This document shows positions 9,102 to 18,376 of a stretch of DNA of 64,000 nt, one piece after another. A program made the position numbers and the translations under genes. The notes below the pieces were generated by a model. That model was not told the DNA's origin. It saw only the letters and a list, made by a program, of their open reading frames with translations, and made no database searches. The stretch lies in the NCBI GenBank assembly GCA_963710745.1, contig CAVQBP010000023.1, positions 209,664 to 273,663 on the forward strand. The letters run 5' to 3'. Position 1 is the stretch's first letter. Every line of letters begins with the position of its first letter. This DNA comes from CAVQBP01 sp963710745. Lineage in GTDB: Bacteria; Bacteroidota; Ignavibacteria; Ignavibacteriales; Ignavibacteriaceae.

Positions 9102-11417
9102 TTAGTCGAAGAAACTTAATTGATTTGAAGTATCTACAATAGAATCAAAAGATTTACCTAAAAGGACCAGGACAGAATCCGCAACAGGTTTTAACTGCTT
9201 TTCTATATAGTGCTTGTAGTCAATATCATCATGCTTAAGCTCTACAGGAATGGGACCTCTTTTTGTGATCAGGTATTGAATCGAACCGCTGTTCCTGTCA
9301 ATCATTTTTGCCGCCCTTACCTGCGGCGGAATATTCTTTACATAATCCTCAAGATTTTTTCTTAACCTCTTCTGATAAATTAATTTATTATCAAAAACAC
9401 CTTCATTTACTTTCCTTACGATTGATTTTATCCAATCAGTAACATCTTCATCATTAAAAATTTTCTGGTATAGTTCAACCTGGAATTCCTTAGCCAACTT
9501 AGTCCAATCCGATCTTACAAATTCCATTCCTACAAATTCCAGGATTTCTTTTCCGTCTTTCACTAATAACCCGGCATATCTTTTCTTCGCCCCCGTCTCC
9601 CCTCCCCTGGCGGGAGTTATAATAAATTTGCTGTAATATTTTTCATACTCCAGTTCTAAAAAAGAATTGAGGCCAAAGTCTTTTGAAATTTTTTCGCTCC
9701 AGTATGAATTCAAATCAACGGCAATCTTTTCGCCGTTTATTTCCCGGGAGTTTGTCTGATTCAATTTTACAAAAAGAGAATCGGTATCACCGTAGATTAC
9801 AGAATATCCGTCCTTCTCCAGTTTTTCTTTACTACCAAGAAGCAGCCGGTGCCCTGTACCTGTAATTGCATTAGGAAGATCATGATGATAAAACCTGCAT
9901 CCGTATGAGCCCATTACGCCGTAAAAACTATTCATTAAAATTTTAATTGCCTGCGACAAATGTTTATCATTACTCTTTTTAGCATCTTCTCTTCGCTGCA
10001 TCAATTTTCCGATAAAACCGGGGAGAATATTATCTGTCCTGGAAAATTTATAACCTCCCGGCGTTTGTAATGTATCTATATCATTTTTTAATAAAGAAAG
10101 AGGATCGATTTTAAATGTTTGAATAATTGACGGGTAAAGTGATTTAAAATCGAGTACAACAACATCGTTATATATTCCGGGTTTGGGATCAATAACATAA
10201 CCGCCTGCAGCGTGAGATGTTTCCTTAATATCCCTGACATCTGGGGCGACAAAACCTGCTTTATGCAGCCTTGGTAAATAAAAATGATCAAATGCTGCAG
10301 TCATCATTCCGAGCTGCTCCATAAGTAAACCGGATATCTGACTTCTTTTGACACTCAAATCAATTAACCCGGTTTTCTTAAAGATATCTGAAACAAGGAC
10401 AGCATCATTCAGATTATATTCTGCAAGTTTGATTTTGTCTTCTGCAAACATTCTTTCGATCTCATTAACTTTACCGGTTTCGGCAATCGTTTTTCCTTCT
10501 CCTAAAAGTTCCTGTGCTACCGTCTCAAGTCTGAAGTCATCAAACGTATAGAAGGCGCTTCTTAAAAATACCGGACCGTCCATTACCACCCTGCCGGGTA
10601 TATCGGCAAAATATCTTCCTGATTTCATTTTCCTGAGTGTGACCGGAAAATCGCCTCTTCCTATTTTAAATGATATATTGAATTCCCTGCATTTTTTTTC
10701 AAGAAACATTAAATCAAAACCTATAACATGCCAGCCTATAATAATATCCGGGTCACAATTTCTAAACCAGGCAATAAAATTATTAAGCATTTCCGGTTCT
10801 GAATTATAATAAGTGATTATATCGTTACCTTTATTTTTTGAATCACCTATCATAAATACTTTTTTTTCTTCTTTTATTTTTCCCGTTAAATGAACAGCTA
10901 TTGAATACAGACTATCCAGCTTAATTCCTGTTTCAATATCAATAGAAGCAACTTTAAATTCGGGAAGCATTTCACAAGGATTTATTTTAGGATTAATAAA
11001 AGAAAGCATCTGAATACCGGCTGATTCTTTTAATTTATATTCCCCTTCTACAATGCATTGAACATTTATATTTTTTTCCATCAGGTAACGCCTGACCGGA
11101 TCGATATCAGATTCAAAAATCCTGAGATTTTCAGAACTAAATTTTTCCGCCGCGGTTTTTAGTTCACGCTGAGTATTAAAATAGACTGCATCGACATGCT
11201 TTCCCGAAAATGATTTAAGCTTTGAACTTTTCCGTAAATATCTGAAATTATTTTCCTTTAGATCGGAATCCTTTTCAATAAAGAAAACGGGTCTGTAATT
11301 ATTAATTAATATTTCAACAGGTTTGGAACTTTCTGCAGAACCATACAGAAATAATACATTCCGTCCCCTGATATCTTTCCATGTAGTAGTTAATAAAAAA
11401 ACCTTAGCTGGTTCCAC
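9102..11417 (-). CDS. polB: DNA polymerase II (family B)
   Basis: A 771-residue family B polymerase, close in length to E. coli Pol II (783). It has the 3'-5' exonuclease motif SIDIETG (about residue 160) and IGWHVIGFDLMFL, polymerase motif A DFKSLYPSIIQTF, motif B KILMNSFYGVMGS, motif C YGDTDS and the KKRY motif. The extreme C-terminus NQLSFFD fits a sliding-clamp-binding motif, as in Pol II. Family B Pol II acts in replication restart and translesion synthesis, and in E. coli it is SOS-induced; I see no LexA box here. It starts with GTG, preceded by AAGG. It stands alone, with no polymerase-associated neighbours. Confidence 0.92.
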   Translation of the reverse strand: MEPAKVFLLTTTWKDIRGRNVLFLYGSAESSKPVEILINNYRPVFFIEKDSDLKENNFRYLRKSSKLKSFSGKHVDAVYFNTQRELKTAAEKFSSENLRIFESDIDPVRRYLMEKNINVQCIVEGEYKLKESAGIQMLSFINPKINPCEMLPEFKVASIDIETGIKLDSLYSIAVHLTGKIKEEKKVFMIGDSKNKGNDIITYYNSEPEMLNNFIAWFRNCDPDIIIGWHVIGFDLMFLEKKCREFNISFKIGRGDFPVTLRKMKSGRYFADIPGRVVMDGPVFLRSAFYTFDDFRLETVAQELLGEGKTIAETGKVNEIERMFAEDKIKLAEYNLNDAVLVSDIFKKTGLIDLSVKRSQISGLLMEQLGMMTAAFDHFYLPRLHKAGFVAPDVRDIKETSHAAGGYVIDPKPGIYNDVVVLDFKSLYPSIIQTFKIDPLSLLKNDIDTLQTPGGYKFSRTDNILPGFIGKLMQRREDAKKSNDKHLSQAIKILMNSFYGVMGSYGCRFYHHDLPNAITGTGHRLLLGSKEKLEKDGYSVIYGDTDSLFVKLNQTNSREINGEKIAVDLNSYWSEKISKDFGLNSFLELEYEKYYSKFIITPARGGETGAKKRYAGLLVKDGKEILEFVGMEFVRSDWTKLAKEFQVELYQKIFNDEDVTDWIKSIVRKVNEGVFDNKLIYQKRLRKNLEDYVKNIPPQVRAAKMIDRNSGSIQYLITKRGPIPVELKHDDIDYKHYIEKQLKPVADSVLVLLGKSFDSIVDTSNQLSFFD

Positions 11418-11708
11418 TTAAAATGCCTTAATATTTTGGTATTTGAAAATATAGACAATACAAGATTCAATTTTAATATTCAAAATATATAAAACTTATG
11501 GATTTTTACTTAGCTGTTCCATTTCAATTTTAAGAAACTGTACAAAATAGAAATATAACTATGCCTGTTTTCCGGTCAATATCACAATATTTAATTAATA
11601 ATTCCCCTTTTATATATCATTTATAAAACTTCATAAAAATTTCATAATAGCTTTCTATACTTGCAATGGAAATATTAGAATAAATTTTTAACAAGATGAG
11701 AGGCAGAT

Positions 11709-12221
11709 GTGAAAAGGATAAAAAATCTATTATTTCTTTTACTAGTAATCATAATAACCATGAGTTTCAGTACAGAGCAAACACAAAGGAGAATAATCCT
11801 GGATGAATTTTATTCCGAATTTCTTTCATTAAACCTGATTCATGCAATGCAATCTGCAGATGTTTTATACCACCTTTCAAAAGAGCCATCATTCAGTAAA
11901 GAGCTTCTCGAATCGGAATTAGACAGAATTGATGAAAATGTTAATTACGGCAACGCGCAGATAAGCAAGATGGTTGTACATGCATCAGATGAGAACAAAG
12001 TAAAGGTTTCGAGATATTTAAAAAGTATTGATAGGCATTTGGCAGCAGTGTATGTTGATACAAAAACAATTCGAAAAGACCTTAAAACGGATAAAAATGT
12101 TACGCCATATTTGTCGGATATTTATTTCCAGCTGAAGGATGCAGAATACCAGGATCATAAGGAAATAAAGAGAATTTTAAAATTCAAAATTTATACAGAA
12201 CCAGTAATAGTACAACAATAA
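11709..12221 (+). CDS. Secreted helical protein of unknown function, upstream of htrA
   Basis: A 170-residue protein with an N-terminal signal sequence (KRIKNLLFLLLVIIITMSFS) and a mostly alpha-helical, charged mature part. The start is GTG, preceded by AGAGGC. It ends 12 bp before the htrA ribosome-binding region and is probably in the same operon, so a periplasmic stress role is a reasonable inference. I do not recognise a family. Confidence 0.7.
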   Translation: MKRIKNLLFLLLVIIITMSFSTEQTQRRIILDEFYSEFLSLNLIHAMQSADVLYHLSKEPSFSKELLESELDRIDENVNYGNAQISKMVVHASDENKVKVSRYLKSIDRHLAAVYVDTKTIRKDLKTDKNVTPYLSDIYFQLKDAEYQDHKEIKRILKFKIYTEPVIVQQ

Positions 12222-12233
12222 AAGGAGAAAAAA

Positions 12234-13760
12234 ATGAAAACAAATAAAATTCTAAGAGCATCGGAAAAAATCTTTCTTATTATTCTGATTGCAATTGGAA
12301 CGACATTAATAACAGAAAAAATTTATTCAAACACTAAAGAGTCTGTTTATCCCGGGTTTGAAGTAGATAATGCCAAATCTTATCAGGATACAACTTATCT
12401 GACCAAAGGGAAAGCAATACTAAATGAATTCAGCGATGCTTTTGAAGCTGCCGCCTCAAAGATAAGCCCTTCTGTAGTACCAATATTTGCAGAAGAAGTA
12501 AAAACCGTTCAGAATCCATTCGATTCACCGGAAAGCCCTTTTAAACAGTTTTTCGGACCGGATTTTTTCAAAGGTTACTTCGGCAGTCCTAGTGAAAAAG
12601 AAACAGTTCATAGCCTTGGATCAGGAGTAATTATAACATCAGACGGCTATATACTAACAAATAATCATGTAGTTCAGGATGCAAATAAATTAACTGTAGT
12701 TATTAATAAACAAAAATATCATGCAAAAGTAATTGGCACTGATCCTCAAACAGATATTGCTGTTATTAAAATTGATGTTAAAGATTTACCTGCAGCAACA
12801 TTAGGTAATTCTGACAATCTGAAAATCGGGCAGTGGGTTATAGCAGTCGGAAATCCTTTTGAACTGATGCACACTGTTACGGCAGGAATTATAAGTGCTA
12901 CAGGAAGATCCTCAATAGGCCTTGCACAGTACGAAGATTTTATTCAGACAGATGCTGCTATAAATCCTGGAAACAGCGGCGGTGCTTTATCAGACCTGGA
13001 CGGCAGAGTTATTGGTATCAATACTGCAATAAGCAGTCCGTCAGGCGGTAATGTAGGGATTGGATTTGCAATTCCAATAAATATGGCCAAATCCATTATG
13101 GAACAATTAATAAAACATGGTTCGATATCCCGCGGATATCTGGCTATCATGCCTCAGGATATAACAAGTGATCTGGCAAAGGCAATGAATCTTAAGAATA
13201 CCGAAGGTGTGCTTGTTGGTGATGTTGTAAAAGGCGGTCCGGCAGACAAAGCAGGTATGAGGACAGGTGACATCATATTAGATTTCAATAACAAAAAAAT
13301 TGATAACAGTGTTCAATTAAGAAATTTAGTTGCAGAAACAAGACCGGATACAAAAGTCCCTGTTACAATTTTGCGAAATGATGAGAAAAAAGAATTAGAA
13401 ATTACATTAGGGAAACGACCCACAAAAATGACAGCGAGTATGAATTCAAATCAGAACTCTGAAAAAGCTTACTCAAACGACAAGTTAGGGCTGTCTGTAC
13501 AAAACCTGACAGCAGATGTTGCTAAAAAATTAGGCTATTCAGGTGAAGAAGGTGTTGTAGTTACTAAAGTGAAACCGGGAAGTCCGGCCGATGATGCAGG
13601 GATCCAGGTAAAAGATTTAATCAAAGAAGTTAACAAAAAAGAGATTAAATCAGTTTCACAATTTGAAAATATTATTTCCCAGTCTAAAGGAAATACCGAT
13701 GCATTTCTGATTCAAAGAGGAAATACATCATTCTTTGTAGCAATAGGCTTATCATCTTAA
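12234..13760 (+). CDS. degP: HtrA/DegP-family periplasmic serine protease
   Basis: A 508-residue trypsin-like protease with an N-terminal signal or anchor segment, the catalytic triad His (TNNHVV, about residue 144), Asp (TDIAVIKI, about 175) and Ser (GNSGGAL, about 247), and two PDZ domains (roughly 290-390 and 415-505). It degrades or refolds misfolded envelope proteins. A strong AAGGAG ribosome-binding site precedes the ATG. It is the last gene of its operon and is followed by a hairpin terminator. I cannot tell DegP from DegQ by sequence alone. Confidence 0.93.
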   Translation: MKTNKILRASEKIFLIILIAIGTTLITEKIYSNTKESVYPGFEVDNAKSYQDTTYLTKGKAILNEFSDAFEAAASKISPSVVPIFAEEVKTVQNPFDSPESPFKQFFGPDFFKGYFGSPSEKETVHSLGSGVIITSDGYILTNNHVVQDANKLTVVINKQKYHAKVIGTDPQTDIAVIKIDVKDLPAATLGNSDNLKIGQWVIAVGNPFELMHTVTAGIISATGRSSIGLAQYEDFIQTDAAINPGNSGGALSDLDGRVIGINTAISSPSGGNVGIGFAIPINMAKSIMEQLIKHGSISRGYLAIMPQDITSDLAKAMNLKNTEGVLVGDVVKGGPADKAGMRTGDIILDFNNKKIDNSVQLRNLVAETRPDTKVPVTILRNDEKKELEITLGKRPTKMTASMNSNQNSEKAYSNDKLGLSVQNLTADVAKKLGYSGEEGVVVTKVKPGSPADDAGIQVKDLIKEVNKKEIKSVSQFENIISQSKGNTDAFLIQRGNTSFFVAIGLSS

Positions 13761-13771
13761 TTTTGGTTAGT

Positions 13772-13804
13772 AAAGAACCCGCTTATTTTTAAGCGGGTTC
13801 TTTA
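13772..13804 (+). terminator. Rho-independent terminator after htrA
   Basis: AAAGAACCCGCTT and AAGCGGGTTCTTT form a 13-bp stem with a short AT-rich loop, 12 bp after the htrA stop. The A/T flanks let it work in both directions. Confidence 0.9.
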
Positions 13805-13869
13805 TAATTGATATCAATTCATCACGACATTTAAAAGAATCAGGTTACTCTTCAATATTATCCTTTATC

Positions 13870-14010
13870 TTATATAATAATATAGTATCTAAAAATCAGG
13901 ATGATAAAAACAATCAGCATAAAGGCAATAGTGGTTGGTAAAATAAAAACTTCAATAATTTTAAAAAAAAAATTTTCAGCTTTTGATTTCTTTCCAAAAA
14001 CAAATAACAT
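13870..14010 (-). CDS. Small membrane protein (46 aa)
   Basis: An unrecognised short gene: a cationic N-terminus (FGKKSKAEN), then a long hydrophobic segment broken by PTT and ending RYYIII. An AGGTG ribosome-binding site lies 5 bases before the ATG. It contains a run of ten T, so an indel there would destroy it. It lies alone between htrA and the usp operon. Coding status is plausible but not proven. Confidence 0.4.
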   Translation of the reverse strand: MLFVFGKKSKAENFFFKIIEVFILPTTIAFMLIVFIILIFRYYIII

Positions 14011-14306
14011 ATTTACACCTAATATAAATTCATATCATTACTATTTTCTCTTAATTACTATAAATAAATTTTGAATATATACAAGTGTTTATAGAAACAT
14101 CGAAGGATTTCAGGTGATTAATATTCAGATATGATATCTGCAGTGTGATATAAAATATAAGATGGCCTATTTTTTATTTCAACTTAAAATACTATACTCT
14201 CCCTTAATTGAATTAACAAAATAACGGAAAAAACCCGATAAGATAATTTACGGATCCAATAAAAATTTCACTAAACCCACAATAACTATAAAGAATCACG
14301 CCGATA

Positions 14307-14786
14307 TCATTCCATATGTTCTTTATAATTAAATCCTTTTGAAGGTTCCCTTAAAGTTAAAACCGGGCAGGGAGCCTTTCTAACAACTTTTTCTGCAGTA
14401 CTGCCGAATAATATATGCTCCATTCCCGTATGACCATGAGTTGCAATAATAATCAGATCAACATTTTCTTCCCTTGCAGTTTCAATTATTTCAATAAAAG
14501 GTTTGCCGGTTTTTACAATTACATTTACTTTCAATTCAGGAGGGATCTCTTTTGATGCAAGGTTTTCCAGCTCCTCTTTTGCTCTTTGATCCAGATCGAT
14601 ATTAATAGATGGAACAGCGATCTGCCCCATGCTGAAATCAGGGGGGTATACAACTGGTTCAACAACATAAACCAGGGATAACTCTGCTTTAAAGTGTTTT
14701 GCAAAATTTACAGCAAATTTAAGAGAACTTTTGGAATAATCGGAAAAGTCAATTGGTACCAGTACTTTTTTTATGTTAAGTTCCAT
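14307..14786 (-). CDS. Universal stress protein, UspA family
   Basis: About 159 residues with one Usp domain. It starts KKVLVPIDFSDYSKSSL and carries the ATP-binding signature GHTGMEHILFGSTAEKVV, which suggests a nucleotide-binding Usp. The ATG at 14786 has a good GGGAGTG ribosome-binding site and overlaps the end of the upstream cNMP-binding gene by 11 bp. An ORF extension further upstream is unlikely to be used. It is the last gene of an apparent hisA-cNMP-usp operon. Confidence 0.88.
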   Translation of the reverse strand: MELNIKKVLVPIDFSDYSKSSLKFAVNFAKHFKAELSLVYVVEPVVYPPDFSMGQIAVPSINIDLDQRAKEELENLASKEIPPELKVNVIVKTGKPFIEIIETAREENVDLIIIATHGHTGMEHILFGSTAEKVVRKAPCPVLTLREPSKGFNYKEHME

Positions 14787-15333
14787 ATTCACTCCCGGAT
14801 TGTATTTCCTGACATTTTTTTTGAAGCGTATAATATTGTTCATTTAAATGACGAAGTCTTACTGTAATTATATGGGAAATTCCCTGAAGAATTTTAATCC
14901 CCTTCCTGGGATATTTTTCAATAAATTCATCAAGGTCAGGTTTAAATATAACAGCAAGACGCACATCTGTATTAGCCAGAGCTGATGCTGACCTTTTCTC
15001 ACCATCAACTAAAGCAAGCTCGCCAAAAAAATCTCCTTTCTTAAATGTTGCAAGCGAAAGCATTTTGTTTTCATCATTTCTTTGCACTGTAACTTCCCCC
15101 TCCCGTATGATATATATTCCTATACCCGGATCACCCTGGTAAAAAATATATTCCCCGGCAATATAACTTCTATTGTGAATTATATTGCCTAATATTTCCA
15201 AATCTCTTTTGTTAAGAGATTTGAAAGGGGGAATAGCTAAAAGAGATTTTTCAAGGTCAGCTTTTTCCGTGGGGGATTTAAAGAGGTTCGCCCAGAAACC
15301 ACTGTGAATTGCCTCAACATTATTTTCGGCCAT
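14776..15333 (-). CDS. Cyclic-nucleotide-binding domain protein
   Basis: A 185-residue protein with one CAP/CRP-like cNMP-binding beta-roll: FYQGDPGIGIYIIREGEVTV, then the phosphate-binding-cassette region FFGELALVDGEKRSASALA. There is no helix-turn-helix domain after it, so it is not a Crp-type regulator but a stand-alone sensor module. It is preceded by hisA (13 bp gap) and overlaps the Usp gene. Confidence 0.85.
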   Translation of the reverse strand: MAENNVEAIHSGFWANLFKSPTEKADLEKSLLAIPPFKSLNKRDLEILGNIIHNRSYIAGEYIFYQGDPGIGIYIIREGEVTVQRNDENKMLSLATFKKGDFFGELALVDGEKRSASALANTDVRLAVIFKPDLDEFIEKYPRKGIKILQGISHIITVRLRHLNEQYYTLQKKCQEIQSGSEYGT

Positions 15334-15346
15334 AAAATTTTACCTG

Positions 15347-16099
15347 CTAGTTAAAAATACCTGATTCCGCAACTCTCCAAAGTTTTTGGCATGGAAACCT
15401 GTTTTCATAAAGTGCTCTGCCTACAATAACAGAATCAATACCCATAGGAATTAATTTCTGAATATCCATAAGCTCATCTTTATTTCTAATTCCCCCCGAA
15501 TGTGTAACTTTGGCGTTTGTAATTTTAGCAACATCAAGAGAAAGTTCAATATTTGGTCCTTCCATAACTCCGTTACGTAAAATATCGGTTACGATAAACC
15601 GATCGACACCCATATCAGAGATATTTTTTGCAAAATCTTTATATAACAATCCTGTATGCTGTCTTCTCCCCCTGATTACAAGTTCATTATTAACTACATC
15701 GAGCGAAACCGCAATTTGAGCAGGACCATATTTTTCAAATACTTTTTTAAAATCATCATAATTTTCAATGGCCATTGTACTAATGATTAACCTGCTAATA
15801 CCGGTATCAATTAAGGCATCTGCATCATCGATAGTCCTGATCCCGCCGGCAAACTCAACCGGTATAATTACTGAAGAGCAAATCTCTTCAACAATTTTAA
15901 AGTTTCTTCTTGTATGCTCATGAGCTCCGTCAAAATCAACAATATGAAGAAGCTTTGCATTTTCAGCCCGCCAGATTTTAGCCATCTCGACAGGATCGCT
16001 TCCATATTCCTGGCAGTCCAATTCGGGAATACCCTGCACTACTCTTACGGTTTTACCGTTCTTAATATCTATTGATGGAATAACTAATAAATATCGCAT
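15347..16099 (-). CDS. hisA: HisA, ProFAR isomerase (histidine biosynthesis)
   Basis: A 250-residue TIM-barrel protein. The N-terminus IPSIDIKNGKTVRVVQG holds the catalytic Asp, VSLDV the second catalytic Asp region, and EFAGGIRT, TDILRNGVMEGPN and THSGGIRNKDEL the two phosphate-binding repeats of HisA/HisF. HisA isomerises ProFAR to PRFAR. No other his genes are nearby; it heads an operon with a cNMP-binding protein and a Usp. A HisA-like paralogue with another substrate (PriA or TrpF-like) cannot be excluded. Confidence 0.8.
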   Translation of the reverse strand: MRYLLVIPSIDIKNGKTVRVVQGIPELDCQEYGSDPVEMAKIWRAENAKLLHIVDFDGAHEHTRRNFKIVEEICSSVIIPVEFAGGIRTIDDADALIDTGISRLIISTMAIENYDDFKKVFEKYGPAQIAVSLDVVNNELVIRGRRQHTGLLYKDFAKNISDMGVDRFIVTDILRNGVMEGPNIELSLDVAKITNAKVTHSGGIRNKDELMDIQKLIPMGIDSVIVGRALYENRFPCQKLWRVAESGIFN

Positions 16100-16175
16100 T
16101 AATAAATTCCGAAAATATGGTTTAAATTACTTAATTGTGCTGAAAAAGTCTAAACTTATTAAATCACTGATTTAT

Positions 16176-16415
16176 TCATCCGCGGGAAATTTCCTCCTGT
16201 TTAATACAATAACCAACTTCCTCGATTCCGCCGCCGCCGTATTTTTCAGGAAATGCAACTCCAAGGAATCCGACCTCTGCAATATTTTTAATTAATTCCA
16301 GGGGAATATCTTCTTTCTCATCAATAACAGAAGCGATAGGTATTATTTCGGAAGCCATAAATTCTTTTACTAACCCCCTTAACATTTTTTGCTCTTCTGT
16401 AAATGTGAAATCCAT
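16176..16415 (-). pseudogene. N-terminal fragment of an acyl-CoA dehydrogenase
   Basis: Only about 79 residues. They match the N-terminal helical domain of acyl-CoA dehydrogenases (FTEEQKMLRGLVKEFMASEI, then VGFLGVAFPEKYGGGG and YCIKQEEISRG). Family members are about 380 residues. The rest of the gene is absent, the frame closes just after EEISRG, and the next 76 bases have no further homology I can see. I read it as a deletion remnant. Confidence 0.7.
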
Positions 16416-16920
16416 AACGTTTTCTGTAATTTATTAAACCTTATTTTTCTGTTATTTAACCGGAATCAACCCAGATAGAAATATTTAGTGTGTAAAGATA
16501 AAGAAATTGAAATTTTGATTCATAATCTAAAGCAAGTTATTTATACAATGATATCCAAAATAGATATAGCTTTAAATTGCAGAAAATTCTTCAATATATC
16601 ATACAATCTGAGAAACACTACTCCAAAACGTTTTTTAAATAAATACTTTAATTTAGGATTCGGCATATCAATCTGCTTTTAAGAAATGCCAAAGGAGTCG
16701 GCAAATCCCAATATATTCATAATTTAAAAATGTGGTTATTCTTATATAAAAATCTTCAAAATTTGCACAATTTTGATTAAATTATTCAATAATTGAGAAT
16801 TATCAAATAACTCTTGAGAATCCTTCAATAAACATATCTATTCCTCCTATAACACATTTAAAGTTTAAAAAGCTGAATTTTGAACTGTTTTCTTGACTTT
16901 TCTAACTTTAATAAGCATAT
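16416..16920. other. Intergenic region, no gene seen
   Basis: About 500 bp of AT-rich sequence between the acyl-CoA dehydrogenase fragment and the alpha/beta hydrolase operon. A 64-codon open frame at 16488-16682 has no ribosome-binding site, unusual composition and no recognisable features, so I do not call it. A promoter for the rightward operon must lie here. Confidence 0.5.
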
Positions 16921-16929
16921 TTGACATTC

Positions 16930-17763
16930 ATGAGCAAAGATTTTGTATTGAATACTTCGCGTAACGATAAACTCAGGATTACAGTATTCGGAGAAAACAG
17001 CTTAGGTCAGTCACCTTGCATAATTTTAGTTCACGGATTTAAAGGATTCAAAGACTGGGGATTTTGCCCTTTTATCGGAGAGTATCTTAGCAGCAGAAAT
17101 TTTTTTGTTATTACTTTTAATTTTTCACATAATGGAATAGGTAAAAATTTAACGGAATTTACTGAACTCGACAAATTTGCAGAAAATACTTTTTCTTTAG
17201 AAATTTCGGAGTTATCGGAGATAATTACTGCCTATAAAAATAATTATTTTGGAGAAAGCAATAACCAGCCTGTTGGTTTGCTCGGCCACAGCAGAGGCGG
17301 CGGAATTTCTCTTTTGACTTCAAAACAGAATGATAATGTTAAAGCAGTTGCTGTATGGGCTTCTGTATCTGACTTTGACAGGTATTCTCAACGTCAAAAG
17401 GAAGTCTGGAGAAAAAAAGGAGTTTTTGAAGTATTGAATACCAGGACAAAACAAGTTATGCGGCTAAATGTCTGCCTTCTTGATGATCTCGAACAAAATA
17501 AAGATACAACATTAAACATCGAAAATGCAGTAAAAAAATTAAACAAACCTTTGTTTATTGCGCATGGCGAGCAGGATCTGGCTGTCCCTGTTAAAGAAGC
17601 AGAAACCATTTACAGCTGGTCAGATAAAGATATGACTGAATTTTATAAAATTCCCGGTACCGGACATACTTTTAATGCTAAACATCCTTTTGAAGGAAGC
17701 GATCCAAGGCTTGATTCTCTGCTTGAAAAAACAGAAAGATTTTTTAAAAATAATTTAAATTGA
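16930..17763 (+). CDS. Alpha/beta hydrolase (dienelactone hydrolase/BAAT-like)
   Basis: About 277 residues with the alpha/beta-hydrolase fold: oxyanion region ILVHGFKGFKDWGFCPF, nucleophile elbow GHSRGGG (Ser), acid in HGEQDLAVP and catalytic His in GTGHTF. The ATG at 16930 is preferred to an in-frame TTG 9 bases upstream, although neither has a strong ribosome-binding site. It is followed after 9 bp by bioY. The substrate is unknown. A role linked to biotin is possible because BioH-type esterases share this fold, but that is speculation. Confidence 0.85.
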   Translation: MSKDFVLNTSRNDKLRITVFGENSLGQSPCIILVHGFKGFKDWGFCPFIGEYLSSRNFFVITFNFSHNGIGKNLTEFTELDKFAENTFSLEISELSEIITAYKNNYFGESNNQPVGLLGHSRGGGISLLTSKQNDNVKAVAVWASVSDFDRYSQRQKEVWRKKGVFEVLNTRTKQVMRLNVCLLDDLEQNKDTTLNIENAVKKLNKPLFIAHGEQDLAVPVKEAETIYSWSDKDMTEFYKIPGTGHTFNAKHPFEGSDPRLDSLLEKTERFFKNNLN

Positions 17764-17772
17764 GGAATAAAT

Positions 17773-18357
17773 ATGAGTGCAAACAACAATATAAAATATC
17801 CGGCTGCTTCAGGTTTGTTAACAAATATATTTTCTTACCGGCTCTTATGGATTTTGTCTTTTTCACTTTTGACAGCCGTAAGTGCACAAATTGCTATTCC
17901 TGTTAAACCTGTTCCATTCAGCCTTCAGACTATGATGGTTCTCCTATCAGGTGCCTTTTTAGGAGCCAGGAACGGAGCCTACAGCCAGATTATTTATGTT
18001 TTTTTAGGAAGTATCGGATTACCGGTATTTGCAAACGGTTCTATGGGTTTTGCCGTTTTATTCGGACCAACCGGCGGTTATCTTTTGGCATTTCCTGTTG
18101 CTGCATTTTTAGTCGGCTATTTAGTTGAATCAAACAATAAATATTTCAATGTTGTAATTTCAATGTTCTTTGGCAGTTTAACTATTTTAGCGATTGGTAT
18201 TTTATTCCTGAACCTGTTCTATCTCCATAACCTTCTTGAAGCAGTAAAGGCCGGAGGCGTAATTTTCTTTGTCTGGATGATTATAAAAATATTTGCTGCC
18301 GCCAGTATTTACTTCGGAGTATCAAAAAAGTATTCAAAACTTCCGAATAATAATTAG
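17773..18357 (+). CDS. bioY: BioY, biotin transporter S component
   Basis: A 194-residue polytopic membrane protein of the BioY family. The N-terminal AIPVKPVPFSLQTMMVLLSG, the GARNGAYSQIIYVFLGSIGLP segment and FGPTGGYLLAFP are family hallmarks. It binds biotin, alone or with an ECF energising module. No ecfAT genes are adjacent. It sits between the hydrolase and the Fe-S oxidoreductase genes, probably in one transcript. Confidence 0.92.
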   Translation: MSANNNIKYPAASGLLTNIFSYRLLWILSFSLLTAVSAQIAIPVKPVPFSLQTMMVLLSGAFLGARNGAYSQIIYVFLGSIGLPVFANGSMGFAVLFGPTGGYLLAFPVAAFLVGYLVESNNKYFNVVISMFFGSLTILAIGILFLNLFYLHNLLEAVKAGGVIFFVWMIIKIFAAASIYFGVSKKYSKLPNNN

Positions 18358-18376
18358 ATAATTTTTCACCGGTATT

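Noticed and set aside
16488..16682. 64-codon open frame in the intergenic region.
   Set aside because: No ribosome-binding site, no family resemblance and basic/aromatic composition typical of translated AT-rich DNA.
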